DNA of 64,000 nucleotides from Rhizobium sp. Pop5 (GTDB taxonomy: Bacteria; Pseudomonadota; Alphaproteobacteria; Rhizobiales; Rhizobiaceae), in NCBI RefSeq assembly GCF_024721175.1, contig NZ_CP099402.1, positions 62,001 through 126,000 on the forward strand. Reading direction: 5' to 3'. A model generated the notes under the pieces. That model made no database searches. It was not told the origin of the DNA and saw only the letters and a list, made by a program, of their open reading frames with translations. The position numbers and the translations under genes were made by a program. The stretch's first letter is position 1. The number at the start of each line of letters is the position of its first letter. This document shows, piece after piece, positions 19,837-28,063 of the stretch.

Positions 19837-20814
19837 ATGAAACCTGTCACACCGATCGCAACGCTGGCTCTCATTTTCTCATTCGGTACCGCGGATGCGC
19901 TGGAACTGACGCCGGATGCCATCAACAGCGCATCGCTTGCTTCGATCGCGCATGAACGCCCCAAAAAACCGTCCCCGGACCCGGATCCGGCGATCGTGCG
20001 CCTGCAGGCGTTTCTCGACCGCGCGGGTTCCTCGCCCGGTGTGATCGACGGCTTGTATGGCGAGAATGTCGGCAAGGCTCTCGCCGCGTTCGAGACGATG
20101 AACAAGCTCCCGCCGGACGGCAAACTCGATGACCAGGTGCTCGCCCGGTTGGAAACCGGCACACCCATCGTCGAAAGCTACGTCATCACCACCGAGGACG
20201 CCGGCGGTCTCGTCGACAGCATTCCCGAGGATTACGGGGAGAAGGCCAAGATGACGAGCATGGGATATACCAGCGTGGCGGAGAAGCTGTCGGAGCGGTT
20301 CCATATGGACATCGATCTGATGAAGGCGCTCAATCCCGGCGCGGAATTCGCGCCCGGCAAAACGATCGAAGTGGTGACGACGGGACCTCCCAAAGAGGGG
20401 AAGGTCAAGCGCATCGAGGTGAACGCCAGGACGGGACAGGTCCTGGCTTATGACGATGGCGGATCGGTGCTTGCCGCCTATCCGGCGACGGTCGGCAGCA
20501 GGGACAATCCGTCCCCGAGCGGTACGCACAAGGTCAAGGGCGTCGCGCGCATGCCCGTCTACCGCTACGACCCGAAGATCAATTTCAAGCAGGGGAAGAA
20601 CGACAAGATCCTCACCATCCCCAAAGGACCGAACGGGCCGGTCGGCAGCATCTGGATCGATCTGACTGAGCCGACCTACGGCATTCACGGCACGCCCGAT
20701 CCGGAACTGATCGACAAGGGCGCATCGCATGGCTGCGTCCGCCTGACCAACTGGGATGCGGAAGAGCTTGCCGGTATGGTGAAACCGGGCGTGATCGTCA
20801 AATTCGTCCGGTAG
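19837..20814 (+). CDS. L,D-transpeptidase (YkuD family) with peptidoglycan-binding repeat
   Basis: 325 aa exported enzyme. The ATG at 19837 opens a Sec signal (VTPIATLALIFSFGTADA). Residues about 50-110 resemble a peptidoglycan-binding domain (VIDGLYGENVGKALAAFE), then a LysM-like stretch, then the YkuD domain ending in HGTPDPE and SHGCVRLTN, with the catalytic Cys and His. It would make 3-3 cross-links or attach proteins to peptidoglycan, a major wall chemistry in Rhizobiales. It is convergent with the RibD-like gene, only 4 bp apart. Confidence 0.88.
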   Translation: MKPVTPIATLALIFSFGTADALELTPDAINSASLASIAHERPKKPSPDPDPAIVRLQAFLDRAGSSPGVIDGLYGENVGKALAAFETMNKLPPDGKLDDQVLARLETGTPIVESYVITTEDAGGLVDSIPEDYGEKAKMTSMGYTSVAEKLSERFHMDIDLMKALNPGAEFAPGKTIEVVTTGPPKEGKVKRIEVNARTGQVLAYDDGGSVLAAYPATVGSRDNPSPSGTHKVKGVARMPVYRYDPKINFKQGKNDKILTIPKGPNGPVGSIWIDLTEPTYGIHGTPDPELIDKGASHGCVRLTNWDAEELAGMVKPGVIVKFVR

Positions 20815-20818
20815 CTGC

Positions 20819-21418
20819 TCACGCCGGCCGATAGATCTGCACCATCGAGCCCTTCGGAAAGACCTTTGAGGCGATCAGCTTGAGCTGCCTGGGCTGGGCG
20901 AGGTCTGAGAAGATCGGCAAGCCTTTGCCGAGGACCAGCGGATACACCATCAGCATGTATTGATCGACCAATCCATGAGCGATGAGGCTGCGCGCAAAGG
21001 CCGCGCCACCGTGGGCGAAGATCGGTTTGCCGTCCTCGGCTTTCAGCCTGGCAACTTCTTCGGCCAGATCGCCGCTCGCCACATAGGCCTCGCCCCAGCT
21101 TTCCGCGCCGGGCTGCAGCCCTTCTCCGCGTCCCTTGGCCGTTTCACCAGCCTTCAGGATCGCCGGGCCTTGTTTTGAGAAGACGGCCTTCGGAATCTGG
21201 TTCATCGGCGGGGCGAATACGCCTGTCGCGGTCGGCCAGTAACCGGCCATGCCCTGGAAGGTGCGGCTGCCCATGATATGCAGGCCGGCATTCCACGCAT
21301 TCTCCACCTTCCAGGCAATGGCTTCCTGGTCGCCGGAAAATATCCATTCGGTTTCGCCCTCAGGCCCGCTGACAAAACCGTCGAGCGACATGGCCATGGT
21401 CAGGATCAACTCTCTCAT
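20819..21418 (-). CDS. RibD C-terminal/dihydrofolate reductase-like protein
   Basis: 199 aa from the ATG at 21416-21418 with GGAGG upstream. RELILTMAMSLDGFVSGPEG is the typical start of the RibD_C family, and FAHGGAAFARSLIAHGLVDQ followed by YPLVLGKGLPIF is the conserved end. Stand-alone members are common and mostly of unknown substrate; some reduce nitro or folate-like compounds. Part of its upstream region (21440-21488) recurs 1,353 bp to the right. Confidence 0.82.
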   Translation of the reverse strand: MRELILTMAMSLDGFVSGPEGETEWIFSGDQEAIAWKVENAWNAGLHIMGSRTFQGMAGYWPTATGVFAPPMNQIPKAVFSKQGPAILKAGETAKGRGEGLQPGAESWGEAYVASGDLAEEVARLKAEDGKPIFAHGGAAFARSLIAHGLVDQYMLMVYPLVLGKGLPIFSDLAQPRQLKLIASKVFPKGSMVQIYRPA

Positions 21419-21439
21419 CGCTTCCTCCTTGCGCTGGTT

Positions 21440-21488
21440 CGACCCAAGGACGGGCGAGATCAATCCGTTCCGACAAGGCCCATTCGCC
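21440..21488. repeat. 49-bp direct repeat, left copy
   Basis: This stretch matches 22793-22841 in the same direction at 45 of 49 positions. The core CAATC(C/T)GTTCCGACAAGGC is shared. It lies in the upstream region of the RibD-like gene. The pair brackets the phosphodiester glycosidase-like gene. Confidence 0.9.
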
Positions 21489-21802
21489 TAACCGAAAATA
21501 CGACAATCGTGGATCCGGCGCGCTGACAATGGCGACCGCCGTTCAACATGCCGAGCCAACCGGCACAGCGCTCGACCGCAACTATATCATCGTTGAAGGT
21601 TGCCGGACGCCGCTACGCGATCGTTGCCTTCCTGACGCCTTCAGGACGCAATCCGGTTTTGAGACGACAGGGCTCGTCGCGGTTTCGAAGCGGATCCGCA
21701 GACCAAGGTCGTAGAAAAGCCTCACTTGGAAATTGCATTTGCGCGACACGAAAAGCGTAAGCCGTATATCGAACCTACATTCTTGAAACAAAGAGATTTT
21801 TA
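21489..21802. other. Intergenic stretch before the glycosidase-like gene
   Basis: Short open frames exist here (for example 21529-21714 and 21548-21760, plus strand) but none has a ribosome site or recognisable family. The last 90 bases are less GC-rich and may hold the promoter of the gene at 21803. No other feature seen. Confidence 0.4.
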
Positions 21803-22780
21803 ATGTCAGCACTTCGGAAGATCCTACTCGGACTGACTGCAGCATTGCTCATCGCGACTGTCGTTGGCGCCGGGTGGCTGTGGCAGATCGCAGGGGCCTA
21901 TGGTTTTAACACCATATTGCGACGAGGGGGAACCTACTGGATCACCGTGAAGCCCGACGATGAACGGCTATCGTCCTCCATGCAATTGGCGTTGAAGAGC
22001 CCAGTCCCGGCGGCGCAGCCGGGGCCGTTGGCCTGGCAACAACCGGAGGCTGGCTTCGAGGTGGCGGAACTGCCGGTGCTTGCCGATGGACGCGAAGTCG
22101 ACCGGATTTTCCTCAGCCGGATTGATCCTGCACGCTTCCGCTTCGTCGTCCATAACGCACCAAAGGGTGACACGGGCGTCGACGAATGGGAACTTGCCTT
22201 GCCGAAAGCCGTTCTGATCGTCAACGGCAGCTATTACGACACGCATGGCAGGCCCGACACGCCCTTCATCAGTGAAGCTGTCGCGATGGGGCCTCAGCAG
22301 TATGATGCGAAGGCCGGCGCCTTTATTGCAGATGCGACCTCCGCTGATATCCGCGACCTCACCCATCAAGACTGGCGAGGCGCCTTTGGTGGGGCGACGA
22401 ATGCGATGGTTTCCTATCCGCTTTTGATTGGTGACGATGGCCAAACCCATGTGAACGTGAAAAGCCGGTGGCTGGCCAATCGGACCTTTGTGGCCAAGGA
22501 CGGCTCAGGCCGCATTGTGATCGGCACCACGAAGGAAGCGTTCTTTTCCCTCGACCGGATGGCGGACTTCCTCAAGGCGTCGCCGCTGGATCTCAAGATC
22601 GCCCTCAACCTCGATGGCGGCCCCATCGCATGCCGGAGCGTCCGACTGAACGGGTATAGCCAAAAATTCTATGCGCGATGGGAAGCGCAAGTCGAGGACG
22701 ACAACGTCAAATTGCTGCGCTGGCCAATTCCACAGGCCACCTGGGCAATGCCAATGGTTTTGACGGTGGAGCGGAAATAA
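21803..22780 (+). CDS. Phosphodiester glycosidase-like (NAGPA domain) exported or anchored protein
   Basis: 325 aa. An N-terminal membrane anchor or uncleaved signal (ILLGLTAALLIATVVGAGWL) is followed by a domain with AVLIVNGSYYDTHGRPDTPF, VSYPLLIGDDG and a late IALNLDGGPIACRSV. The Asn-Gly-(S/G)-Tyr/Phe block and the LDGG block fit the NAGPA (phosphodiester glycosidase) family, which uncovers sugar phosphodiesters and, in bacteria, is associated with wall or exopolysaccharide turnover. The gene is flanked by 49-bp direct repeats, so it may be an insertion. Activity is inferred. Confidence 0.65.
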   Translation: MSALRKILLGLTAALLIATVVGAGWLWQIAGAYGFNTILRRGGTYWITVKPDDERLSSSMQLALKSPVPAAQPGPLAWQQPEAGFEVAELPVLADGREVDRIFLSRIDPARFRFVVHNAPKGDTGVDEWELALPKAVLIVNGSYYDTHGRPDTPFISEAVAMGPQQYDAKAGAFIADATSADIRDLTHQDWRGAFGGATNAMVSYPLLIGDDGQTHVNVKSRWLANRTFVAKDGSGRIVIGTTKEAFFSLDRMADFLKASPLDLKIALNLDGGPIACRSVRLNGYSQKFYARWEAQVEDDNVKLLRWPIPQATWAMPMVLTVERK

Positions 22781-22792
22781 ACGAAGGGACAG

Positions 22793-22841
22793 CGACCCAT
22801 GGACCGACGAGATCAATCTGTTCCGACAAGGCCCATTCGCC
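22793..22841. repeat. 49-bp direct repeat, right copy
   Basis: Second copy of the repeat at 21440-21488, with four differences. It begins 12 bp after the stop of the glycosidase-like gene and has no gene of its own; the left copy sits in front of the RibD-like gene, so this right copy looks like the displaced one. Confidence 0.9.
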
Positions 22842-22936
22842 AAACTGCACATCACCAATGGGCAGCTATTCCAGCTAACACGGCCAATGAAACTGGCGCG
22901 ATGGTTGACGGCTGATCACATTGGCCACCGCAGCAA

Positions 22937-24226
22937 TTGCGAGTGGCAAACTCGGTCTATTTGCCTCCTATCGGTAAAGTCATCCATGTCGCGTTAGGGG
23001 ATTCTTCAACTACAGCGGGCATGTTCGATCTACCTCAAGATGAACCGGAGCTGAGGAAGAGCAGATGCGCTACGTTCCGGTTACCCATAGAAAGAACCCC
23101 TCTCGTGAGTGAAGAATTGACACGTTCACACTTCTACGAGGGCGCGGATCCCGGGCTGGAAGATGCTGCAGGTTTCGCCAGCAGGGCAGACCCGGTAAAG
23201 AAGCACTTTGTTTTTCTGGACGAGCTTCGGGGGATAGCTGCGCTATCCGTGGTGCTCTTGCACGCCAGCCAGATCTTTGGCTTCGGCCTTCGTTCATACG
23301 CTTATCTTGCCGTAGATTTTTTCTTCTGCCTGAGCGGTTTCGTTCTCGCCAACGGATATGACCAGAAGCTGAAGTCAGGCGTTTTACGGAGCAATACATT
23401 CATCTTGAAGCGCATGGTGCGGCTTTATCCCATGGTCGTCGTTGGTGTCGCCTTGGGCGTTATTGCGTCACAAGTTGCTTTGACGCCAGCTATTGCCCTC
23501 ATCGACGTCTCAATTCTTGCCGTGGGCGCGTTATTCCTCTTGCCCCTGGGATTTCTGGTCGGTCAGGAGGGATTCGCGATCAACAATCCGCTCTGGTCTC
23601 TCTGCTTTGAAATGGTCGCCGGCATGGCTTACGGATCCATCGCTCGCCGAAGGTTTCATATTTGGCATGAGATGGCGGCACTCACATTATTGGCCGCAGC
23701 GCTTTTCCAGATTATCGCTATAGAGGGTACTATTGGGCCAGTTGGATTCGGGAATTGGCGAGCATTCCTTGAAGGATTTGTCAGGGTCGGTTTTTCGTTT
23801 CTTGCCGGCGTCCTGATCTTCCGCCGGCATATCGACGATCGTTTGAGGGGCGTTCCACCCCAGATCCCGCTTTTCGTCCTGATCGCCGTTCTATTTTTCC
23901 CGTTCGCGGTCCCGAGGGACATCTACGATTTCCTCTGTATCGCTATCATCATTCCGATCGTGGTCGCGCTCGCAACGGCAGTACCGCAGGGTGCGGTGCG
24001 GCCGTTCGCTGCATATCTCGGGCAGTTGTCTTATCCCCTCTATATCGTCCACCTACCTGTTGTTCAGCTTGGCGCTCAGTTCCACAAGCTTGCCGATGGC
24101 GCAATTCCACAGCCAGTCACAGCGAGCGTCACCATCATTGCCGCTATCGGTGCAGCACATTTCTTCTACATTCAGTTCGATGCGCCTATCCGTGCTTACC
24201 TAGGCCGCAAGTTTTCCCTGACCTAG
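22937..24226 (+). CDS. Membrane acyltransferase of the acyltransferase 3 (OafA) family
   Basis: Up to 429 aa. FLDELRGIAALSVVLLHASQ is the family start, with the conserved Arg and the His in the first membrane helix; ten or so hydrophobic segments follow, including VDFFFCLSGFVLANGY and a late YPLYIVHLPVVQL. It would transfer acetyl or another acyl group to a surface or extracellular sugar. The first 95 residues do not look like the family, so the true start may be the GTG at 23105, though no strong ribosome site is seen. Codon use and base composition are less GC-rich than the neighbours, a sign of possible transfer. Confidence 0.85.
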   Translation: MRVANSVYLPPIGKVIHVALGDSSTTAGMFDLPQDEPELRKSRCATFRLPIERTPLVSEELTRSHFYEGADPGLEDAAGFASRADPVKKHFVFLDELRGIAALSVVLLHASQIFGFGLRSYAYLAVDFFFCLSGFVLANGYDQKLKSGVLRSNTFILKRMVRLYPMVVVGVALGVIASQVALTPAIALIDVSILAVGALFLLPLGFLVGQEGFAINNPLWSLCFEMVAGMAYGSIARRRFHIWHEMAALTLLAAALFQIIAIEGTIGPVGFGNWRAFLEGFVRVGFSFLAGVLIFRRHIDDRLRGVPPQIPLFVLIAVLFFPFAVPRDIYDFLCIAIIIPIVVALATAVPQGAVRPFAAYLGQLSYPLYIVHLPVVQLGAQFHKLADGAIPQPVTASVTIIAAIGAAHFFYIQFDAPIRAYLGRKFSLT

Positions 24227-24482
24227 ACCGCAGCATGCAAAATGGCGAACGGGTCCAGCATAAAGGTGGTTCGGTTTGCCTGAACAGTCCTGGGCGTTTT
24301 GCGTCCTTGCGGAACATGAATAACCGTCCTTCCCACGCGCTATCGCGGGACATGGATCCGAACTGTGACGAAAAACACGTGAACGCGGAGGAACTGGGCG
24401 GGACTAAGATAGCCCGCCACTGCAGCGCATTGTCGAGACTACTTCCGACGAAGACGGTACAGCGGCAGGTCGGTGGAGCCCG

Positions 24483-25274
24483 TCAGAGCGTGTCGATCAG
24501 CCCTCCGTCCACACGCATCGAAGCGCCGGTCGTTGCGGAGGCCAAAGGCGAGGCCAGGTAGGTGACGAGATTGGCGACTTCTTCTACGCTCGTAGCTCGT
24601 TGGATGATCGAACTGCCGCGGTGCTTCTTGACGAAGTCCGCCGCGACCTCCTGGATCGGTTTCCCCGTCTTCGCCCGCTCATCAGCGAGCATCGCCTCAA
24701 CGCCTTCGGAAAGCGTGGGGCCGGGGAGGACCGAGTTCACCGTGACGCCCGTGCCAGCCATACGCTTGGCAAGGCCGCGGGCAACCGCGATGTCTGCCGT
24801 CTTGCTGACGCCGTAGTGGATCATCTCGACCGGAATGTTGAAGCCGGATTCCGACGCGATGAAGATGACGCGGCCCCAGTCGCGCTTTTGCATGCCGGGA
24901 AGATATGCCCGTGAAAGTCTGACGGCGGACATGACGTTCACCTGCCAGTGACGGTCCCATATCTCGTCGTCCGTGTCGAAGAAATCGAGCGGCTGAAAGA
25001 TGCCCGCATTGTTGATGAGGACGTCCACATGAGGAACTTTGGCGACGAGGCCGCTGCATCCTTCAGCGGTTGCGAGATCGGCTGCGACGGCGGTTACGCT
25101 TCCCCCGGCACCTTCGCCTTTCAAGCGGTCCGCTGCCTTCGCGGTCTTTTCTTCGGACCGGCCGTTGACCACCACGTCTGCGCCCGCCCTCGCGAGCTGG
25201 CGGACGATCGCGTATCCAATGCCTTCGGTCGATCCCGTGACTAGCGCGGTCTTGCCTGTGAGGTCGATCTGCAT
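24483..25274 (-). CDS. Short-chain dehydrogenase/reductase
   Basis: 263 aa from the ATG 25272-25274, after AGGAG. VTGSTEGIGYAIVRQLARAG binds the cofactor, INNAGIF is present, IFIASESGFN gives Ser and YGVSKTADIAVARG the Tyr/Lys dyad. The frame is open further up, but that segment is not SDR-like. VNGRSEEKT after strand two suggests NADP. It stands alone after an acyltransferase with 256 bp of apparently empty DNA between. Confidence 0.85.
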   Translation of the reverse strand: MQIDLTGKTALVTGSTEGIGYAIVRQLARAGADVVVNGRSEEKTAKAADRLKGEGAGGSVTAVAADLATAEGCSGLVAKVPHVDVLINNAGIFQPLDFFDTDDEIWDRHWQVNVMSAVRLSRAYLPGMQKRDWGRVIFIASESGFNIPVEMIHYGVSKTADIAVARGLAKRMAGTGVTVNSVLPGPTLSEGVEAMLADERAKTGKPIQEVAADFVKKHRGSSIIQRATSVEEVANLVTYLASPLASATTGASMRVDGGLIDTL

Positions 25275-25596
25275 CTTCTGCTCCTGTGAGGTTGGATCAC
25301 AGAACGTATGAACTGGCGAGTGGTCTGGCAACAGTCCAGGATGCGGATAATGCTCTCGGGTAGGCCCTGAAGTCCGGAACGATCGGTGCTGCGGCCTCGA
25401 CGTATTTTTCGACGAGCCGACGTGCTGGCTGACTGCTCGATTTGCCGAACGCCGTGCTTCTGCGACACCTCGCATCGGGCTGGGAAGCGCGCGCTGACAC
25501 CGGCTCCGGAAACTCCGCCGAAGGGGTGATTGTCTCGGTGTCGGACGGGGATGAGGCGCGCACGCCGATGGATCATCGCCCTCATCCCCAGTTTCG
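25275..25596. other. Intergenic stretch with no convincing gene
   Basis: A minus-strand frame of 88 codons (25297-25563) ends 22 bp before the SDR start, but it has no family match or clear ribosome site and is likely chance. The 3' part runs into the hairpin at 25597-25623. Confidence 0.4.
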
Positions 25597-25623
25597 AGCC
25601 TTTCAGTTCAGCCCTGAAAGGCT
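25597..25623 (-). terminator. Ten-base-pair hairpin after the COG4315-type gene
   Basis: Stem arms AGCCTTTCAG (25597-25606) and CTGAAAGGCT (25614-25623) pair perfectly around a 7-base loop. It lies 13 bp downstream of the minus-strand stop at 25637. No U-run follows on the minus strand, so it may be an intrinsic terminator of weak type or a 3'-end stabiliser. Confidence 0.6.
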
Positions 25624-25636
25624 CTAGTGCGCCGGC

Positions 25637-26008
25637 CTACTTGGCGACATGCCAAACGCCGCCGACGCCATCGCCGGTCATATCGCCAGACTTCTTGTCT
25701 CCGGCGAAAGTGTAAAGCGGCTTACCTTCGTAAGCCCACATCTCCTTGCCGTCGGCTGCCTTGACGAGTGACCACTCGCCTTCGGCCTTGGCCTTGGCGG
25801 CGGCGTGGAAGGCCGGCCATTTCTTCAAGCAGGCCTCGTCGCAGTTTGATTTGCCCATTTCGTCCTTGTCGAACGTGTAGAGTGTCATACCTTTGGCGTT
25901 TGCCAGGATCTTACCCATCTTCGTGTCGACCATTTTGGCCGGTTCCGCTGCAAAGGCCGAAAAGGCGGTTGCAGCCAACAGGCTCATGGATACGATCAGC
26001 GTTTTCAT
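25637..26008 (-). CDS. Secreted COG4315-type repeat protein
   Basis: 123 aa with a Sec signal (MKTLIVSMSLLAATAFSAFA). Two copies of the short family motif are visible: GMTLYTFDKDEMGKSNC and GKPLYTFAGDKKSGD, with a Cys pair (SNCDEACLKKWP) between. Such periplasmic or lipoprotein-like proteins are widespread and uncharacterised. The ATG at 26008 has GGAGGTAATC in front. A stable hairpin follows the stop. Confidence 0.85.
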   Translation of the reverse strand: MKTLIVSMSLLAATAFSAFAAEPAKMVDTKMGKILANAKGMTLYTFDKDEMGKSNCDEACLKKWPAFHAAAKAKAEGEWSLVKAADGKEMWAYEGKPLYTFAGDKKSGDMTGDGVGGVWHVAK

Positions 26009-26178
26009 GATTACCTCCGGTTCGGGAGTGCCAGCGGGATGCCGGTAGGGTCCGATGTCAGCAAGAAACGCTCCGGCGAGGTGGCGGTTCCATGATCTGA
26101 CTGACGGCGATACACATTCGGATTTGTCTTGTGACCGGCAGATGCGCGCGCATTTCCTTGCTCGAAGCGTGCAAGACG

Positions 26179-26376
26179 TCAACGCGGGCGTCCGCCACCT
26201 CGGCCTAGATCCTGAAGGGTGTCCTTCGCCACGCGGAAGACGCCATCGGGCCAGATCGTCGTGATGAAGGGATCGTGCTCGAACGCGTTGCACACCAGGC
26301 GGGCGACGGGCAGGGCCTCTGCAGACGAGATGATGAAGACTCGAATCTTCTCGCGGTAGATACAGTAAACAATCAC
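26179..26376 (-). pseudogene. N-terminal fragment of a TIR-like nucleotide-binding protein
   Basis: The 65-codon frame reads KIRVFIISSAEALPVARLV, then AFEHDPFITTIWPDGVFRV and KDTLQDL. This matches the start of the predicted nucleotide-binding TIR-like family (first strand with SS-E-L-P-A, a (V/I)W..GVF strand, and a following helix), which is usually 150 or more residues. After TLQDL the frame turns to GRGGGRPR and stops, and no frame downstream restores the domain. It appears truncated by deletion or frameshift. The family includes cyclic-nucleotide-linked defence effectors. It is next to the GntR operon, which is divergent. Confidence 0.55.
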
Positions 26377-26379
26377 ATC

Positions 26380-26409
26380 TTTACAGCTAACATGTTAGTC
26401 TGCTATGCC
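26380..26409 (+). promoter_or_regulatory. Promoter and palindromic GntR-type operator of the aldolase-importer operon
   Basis: CTAACATGTTAG at 26387-26398 is a perfect 12-bp palindrome. It lies between a possible -35 (TTTACA, 26380-26385) and -10 (TATGCC, 26404-26409), 33 bp in front of the aldolase start. Its form fits operators of the FadR/VanR-type GntR regulators, and a GntR gene is second in the operon. Confidence 0.6.
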
Positions 26410-26430
26410 TAACCCATCAGCTGGGAGAAG

Positions 26431-27321
26431 ATGACGTTGACACAGAAATTCGGGCTTTCGGTCGCTCTCGCCACGCCGTTTGACGGCAATGGCGATATTG
26501 CGATCGATGCGATGATCGCGCAGGCGCGGCGCAGCCTTGCGGCCGGTTGCTCCAGCGTCACGCTGTTCGGGACGACGGGTGAAGGTTCCTCCATCGGAAG
26601 CCTGGAACGCGAGCGCGTCCTTTCAGCCTTCCTCGATGCCGGCATAGCGGCAAAGAACATCATCGTCGGCGTGCTGGTCGATGCCGCCGAGGATGCGGCA
26701 ATGCAGGCCGGTCAGGCTCTTTCCAGGGGCGCCCGCAATATCCTTCTTGCCCCGCCGTCCTACTTCAAGAACGTCAGCGACGACGGCGTCTTCCAGTGGT
26801 TCTCGGCCGTGTTCGCCATGCTGGGCGAAAAGGCGCGTGATATCATCGTCTACAACCTGCCTTCGGTCACCATGGTGCCGCTGAGCGTATCGCTGATCGG
26901 CCGTCTCAAGGCCGCCTTTCCCAATATCGTCACCGGCGTCAAGGATTCCTCCGGCGACTGGCCCTATACCGAAAGCCTGCTGAAGGCGCATAGCGATCTC
27001 ATCATCCTGGTGGGCGACGAACGGCACCTTGCGAGAGCCGTGCGGCTCGGCGGCCAGGGTGCGATATCAGGCATGGCGAATTTCGCGCCCCGCGAACTCA
27101 GGCCGCTGGCCGAGGAGGGCGGGGACGACGTCCGCATCGAGAATATGGTGGTGGAACTGCTGAAACATCCCGTCATCCCGGCCGTGAAGGCGATGATCGC
27201 GCGCGTGACCTCGGAGGAGATCTGGCTTGCGGTTCGTCCGCCGCTCGTTTCATTATCCGGCGAAGGGCAGGCGCAGCTCGCTCTGGCTTTCGATACTCTA
27301 TTCCGCTCGAAAGCAGCATAG
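26431..27321 (+). CDS. DapA/NanA-family aldolase or lyase
   Basis: 296 aa TIM barrel. FGTTGEGSSIGSLERERV is the family start, YNLPSVT gives the catalytic Tyr and VTGVKDSSGDW the Schiff-base Lys. Genuine dihydrodipicolinate synthase would sit alone or near dap genes; here it leads an ABC-importer operon with a PfkB kinase, so it is probably a sugar-acid aldolase or dehydratase (for example for a 2-keto-3-deoxy acid). The ATG follows CTGGGAGAAG. Confidence 0.85.
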   Translation: MTLTQKFGLSVALATPFDGNGDIAIDAMIAQARRSLAAGCSSVTLFGTTGEGSSIGSLERERVLSAFLDAGIAAKNIIVGVLVDAAEDAAMQAGQALSRGARNILLAPPSYFKNVSDDGVFQWFSAVFAMLGEKARDIIVYNLPSVTMVPLSVSLIGRLKAAFPNIVTGVKDSSGDWPYTESLLKAHSDLIILVGDERHLARAVRLGGQGAISGMANFAPRELRPLAEEGGDDVRIENMVVELLKHPVIPAVKAMIARVTSEEIWLAVRPPLVSLSGEGQAQLALAFDTLFRSKAA

Positions 27322-27346
27322 GCCGGAGATGTTTCTGGAGGAGGCG

Positions 27347-28006
27347 ATGGACGGAACCGAGGAGCAGCCGACACTCAGGGAAAAGGCGTATGCGAGCTTC
27401 ACGCGCCACCTCCTTGCCCGTGACGTGCGTCCCGGCCAGTTCGTTTCCCAGCGCCGGCTCGTGGAGCTGACGGGACTGCCGCTCGGCGCCATCCGCGAGC
27501 TCATTCCCCGGCTCGAAGCCGAAGGGCTGATCAAAACCGTGCCGCAGCGAGGTCTGCAGATCGCCCACATCGATCTCGTTCTCATTCGCGAGGCCTTCCA
27601 GCTGCGCGTGTTCCTGGAGAAGGAAGCCGTGGCGCTCTTCACCAAATCCGCCTCGGACGAGACGATCGCAAAGCTCTTGAAGCAGCACCGGGATATCGCC
27701 GACGCCATCCGCAGCGGCGACGGCTCGCACGAACTTGAACTGCGCGCCCAGGCCGTCGACTGGGGAATGCACGACGCTTTCATCGACGCGCTTGGAAACA
27801 CCATCATCTCGAACGCCTACCGCGTGAACTCGATCAAGATGCGCCTGATCAGCCAGGACCGCTTCCGCATCGCGGGTCACGTCGGCCCCGTCATGGGCGA
27901 GCACCTGAAGGTGCTCGAGGCGATCGAGCGGCGATCGGTGGAGGACGCCGTCAACAGCCTTGTCGCACACATCAATAACGCAAGGGATCGTGCACTGGGG
28001 ATTTAA
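27347..28006 (+). CDS. GntR-family regulator (FadR subgroup)
   Basis: 219 aa from the ATG at 27347, just after GGAGGAGG; earlier in-frame starts overlap the aldolase gene. The winged helix-turn-helix reads LVELTGLPLGAIRELIPRLE with LIKTVPQRGLQI. The C-terminal FCD-type all-helical domain has the metal or ligand residues in MHDAFIDALGN and VMGEHLKVLEAIE. It most likely controls its own operon through the palindrome at 26387, with a sugar acid as effector. Confidence 0.88.
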   Translation: MDGTEEQPTLREKAYASFTRHLLARDVRPGQFVSQRRLVELTGLPLGAIRELIPRLEAEGLIKTVPQRGLQIAHIDLVLIREAFQLRVFLEKEAVALFTKSASDETIAKLLKQHRDIADAIRSGDGSHELELRAQAVDWGMHDAFIDALGNTIISNAYRVNSIKMRLISQDRFRIAGHVGPVMGEHLKVLEAIERRSVEDAVNSLVAHINNARDRALGI

Positions 28007-28063
28007 TCGGGGAATAAGCAGCCGGGGTGAGGAGATCGCCGGCACATAAGGAGGAGGAGTCAC

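Noticed and set aside
24235..24561. 108-codon plus-strand frame after the acyltransferase
   Set aside because: It overlaps the 3' end of the SDR on the other strand and has no recognisable features.
25297..25563. 88-codon minus-strand frame before the SDR
   Set aside because: No ribosome site, no family, and composition like chance frames in high-GC DNA.
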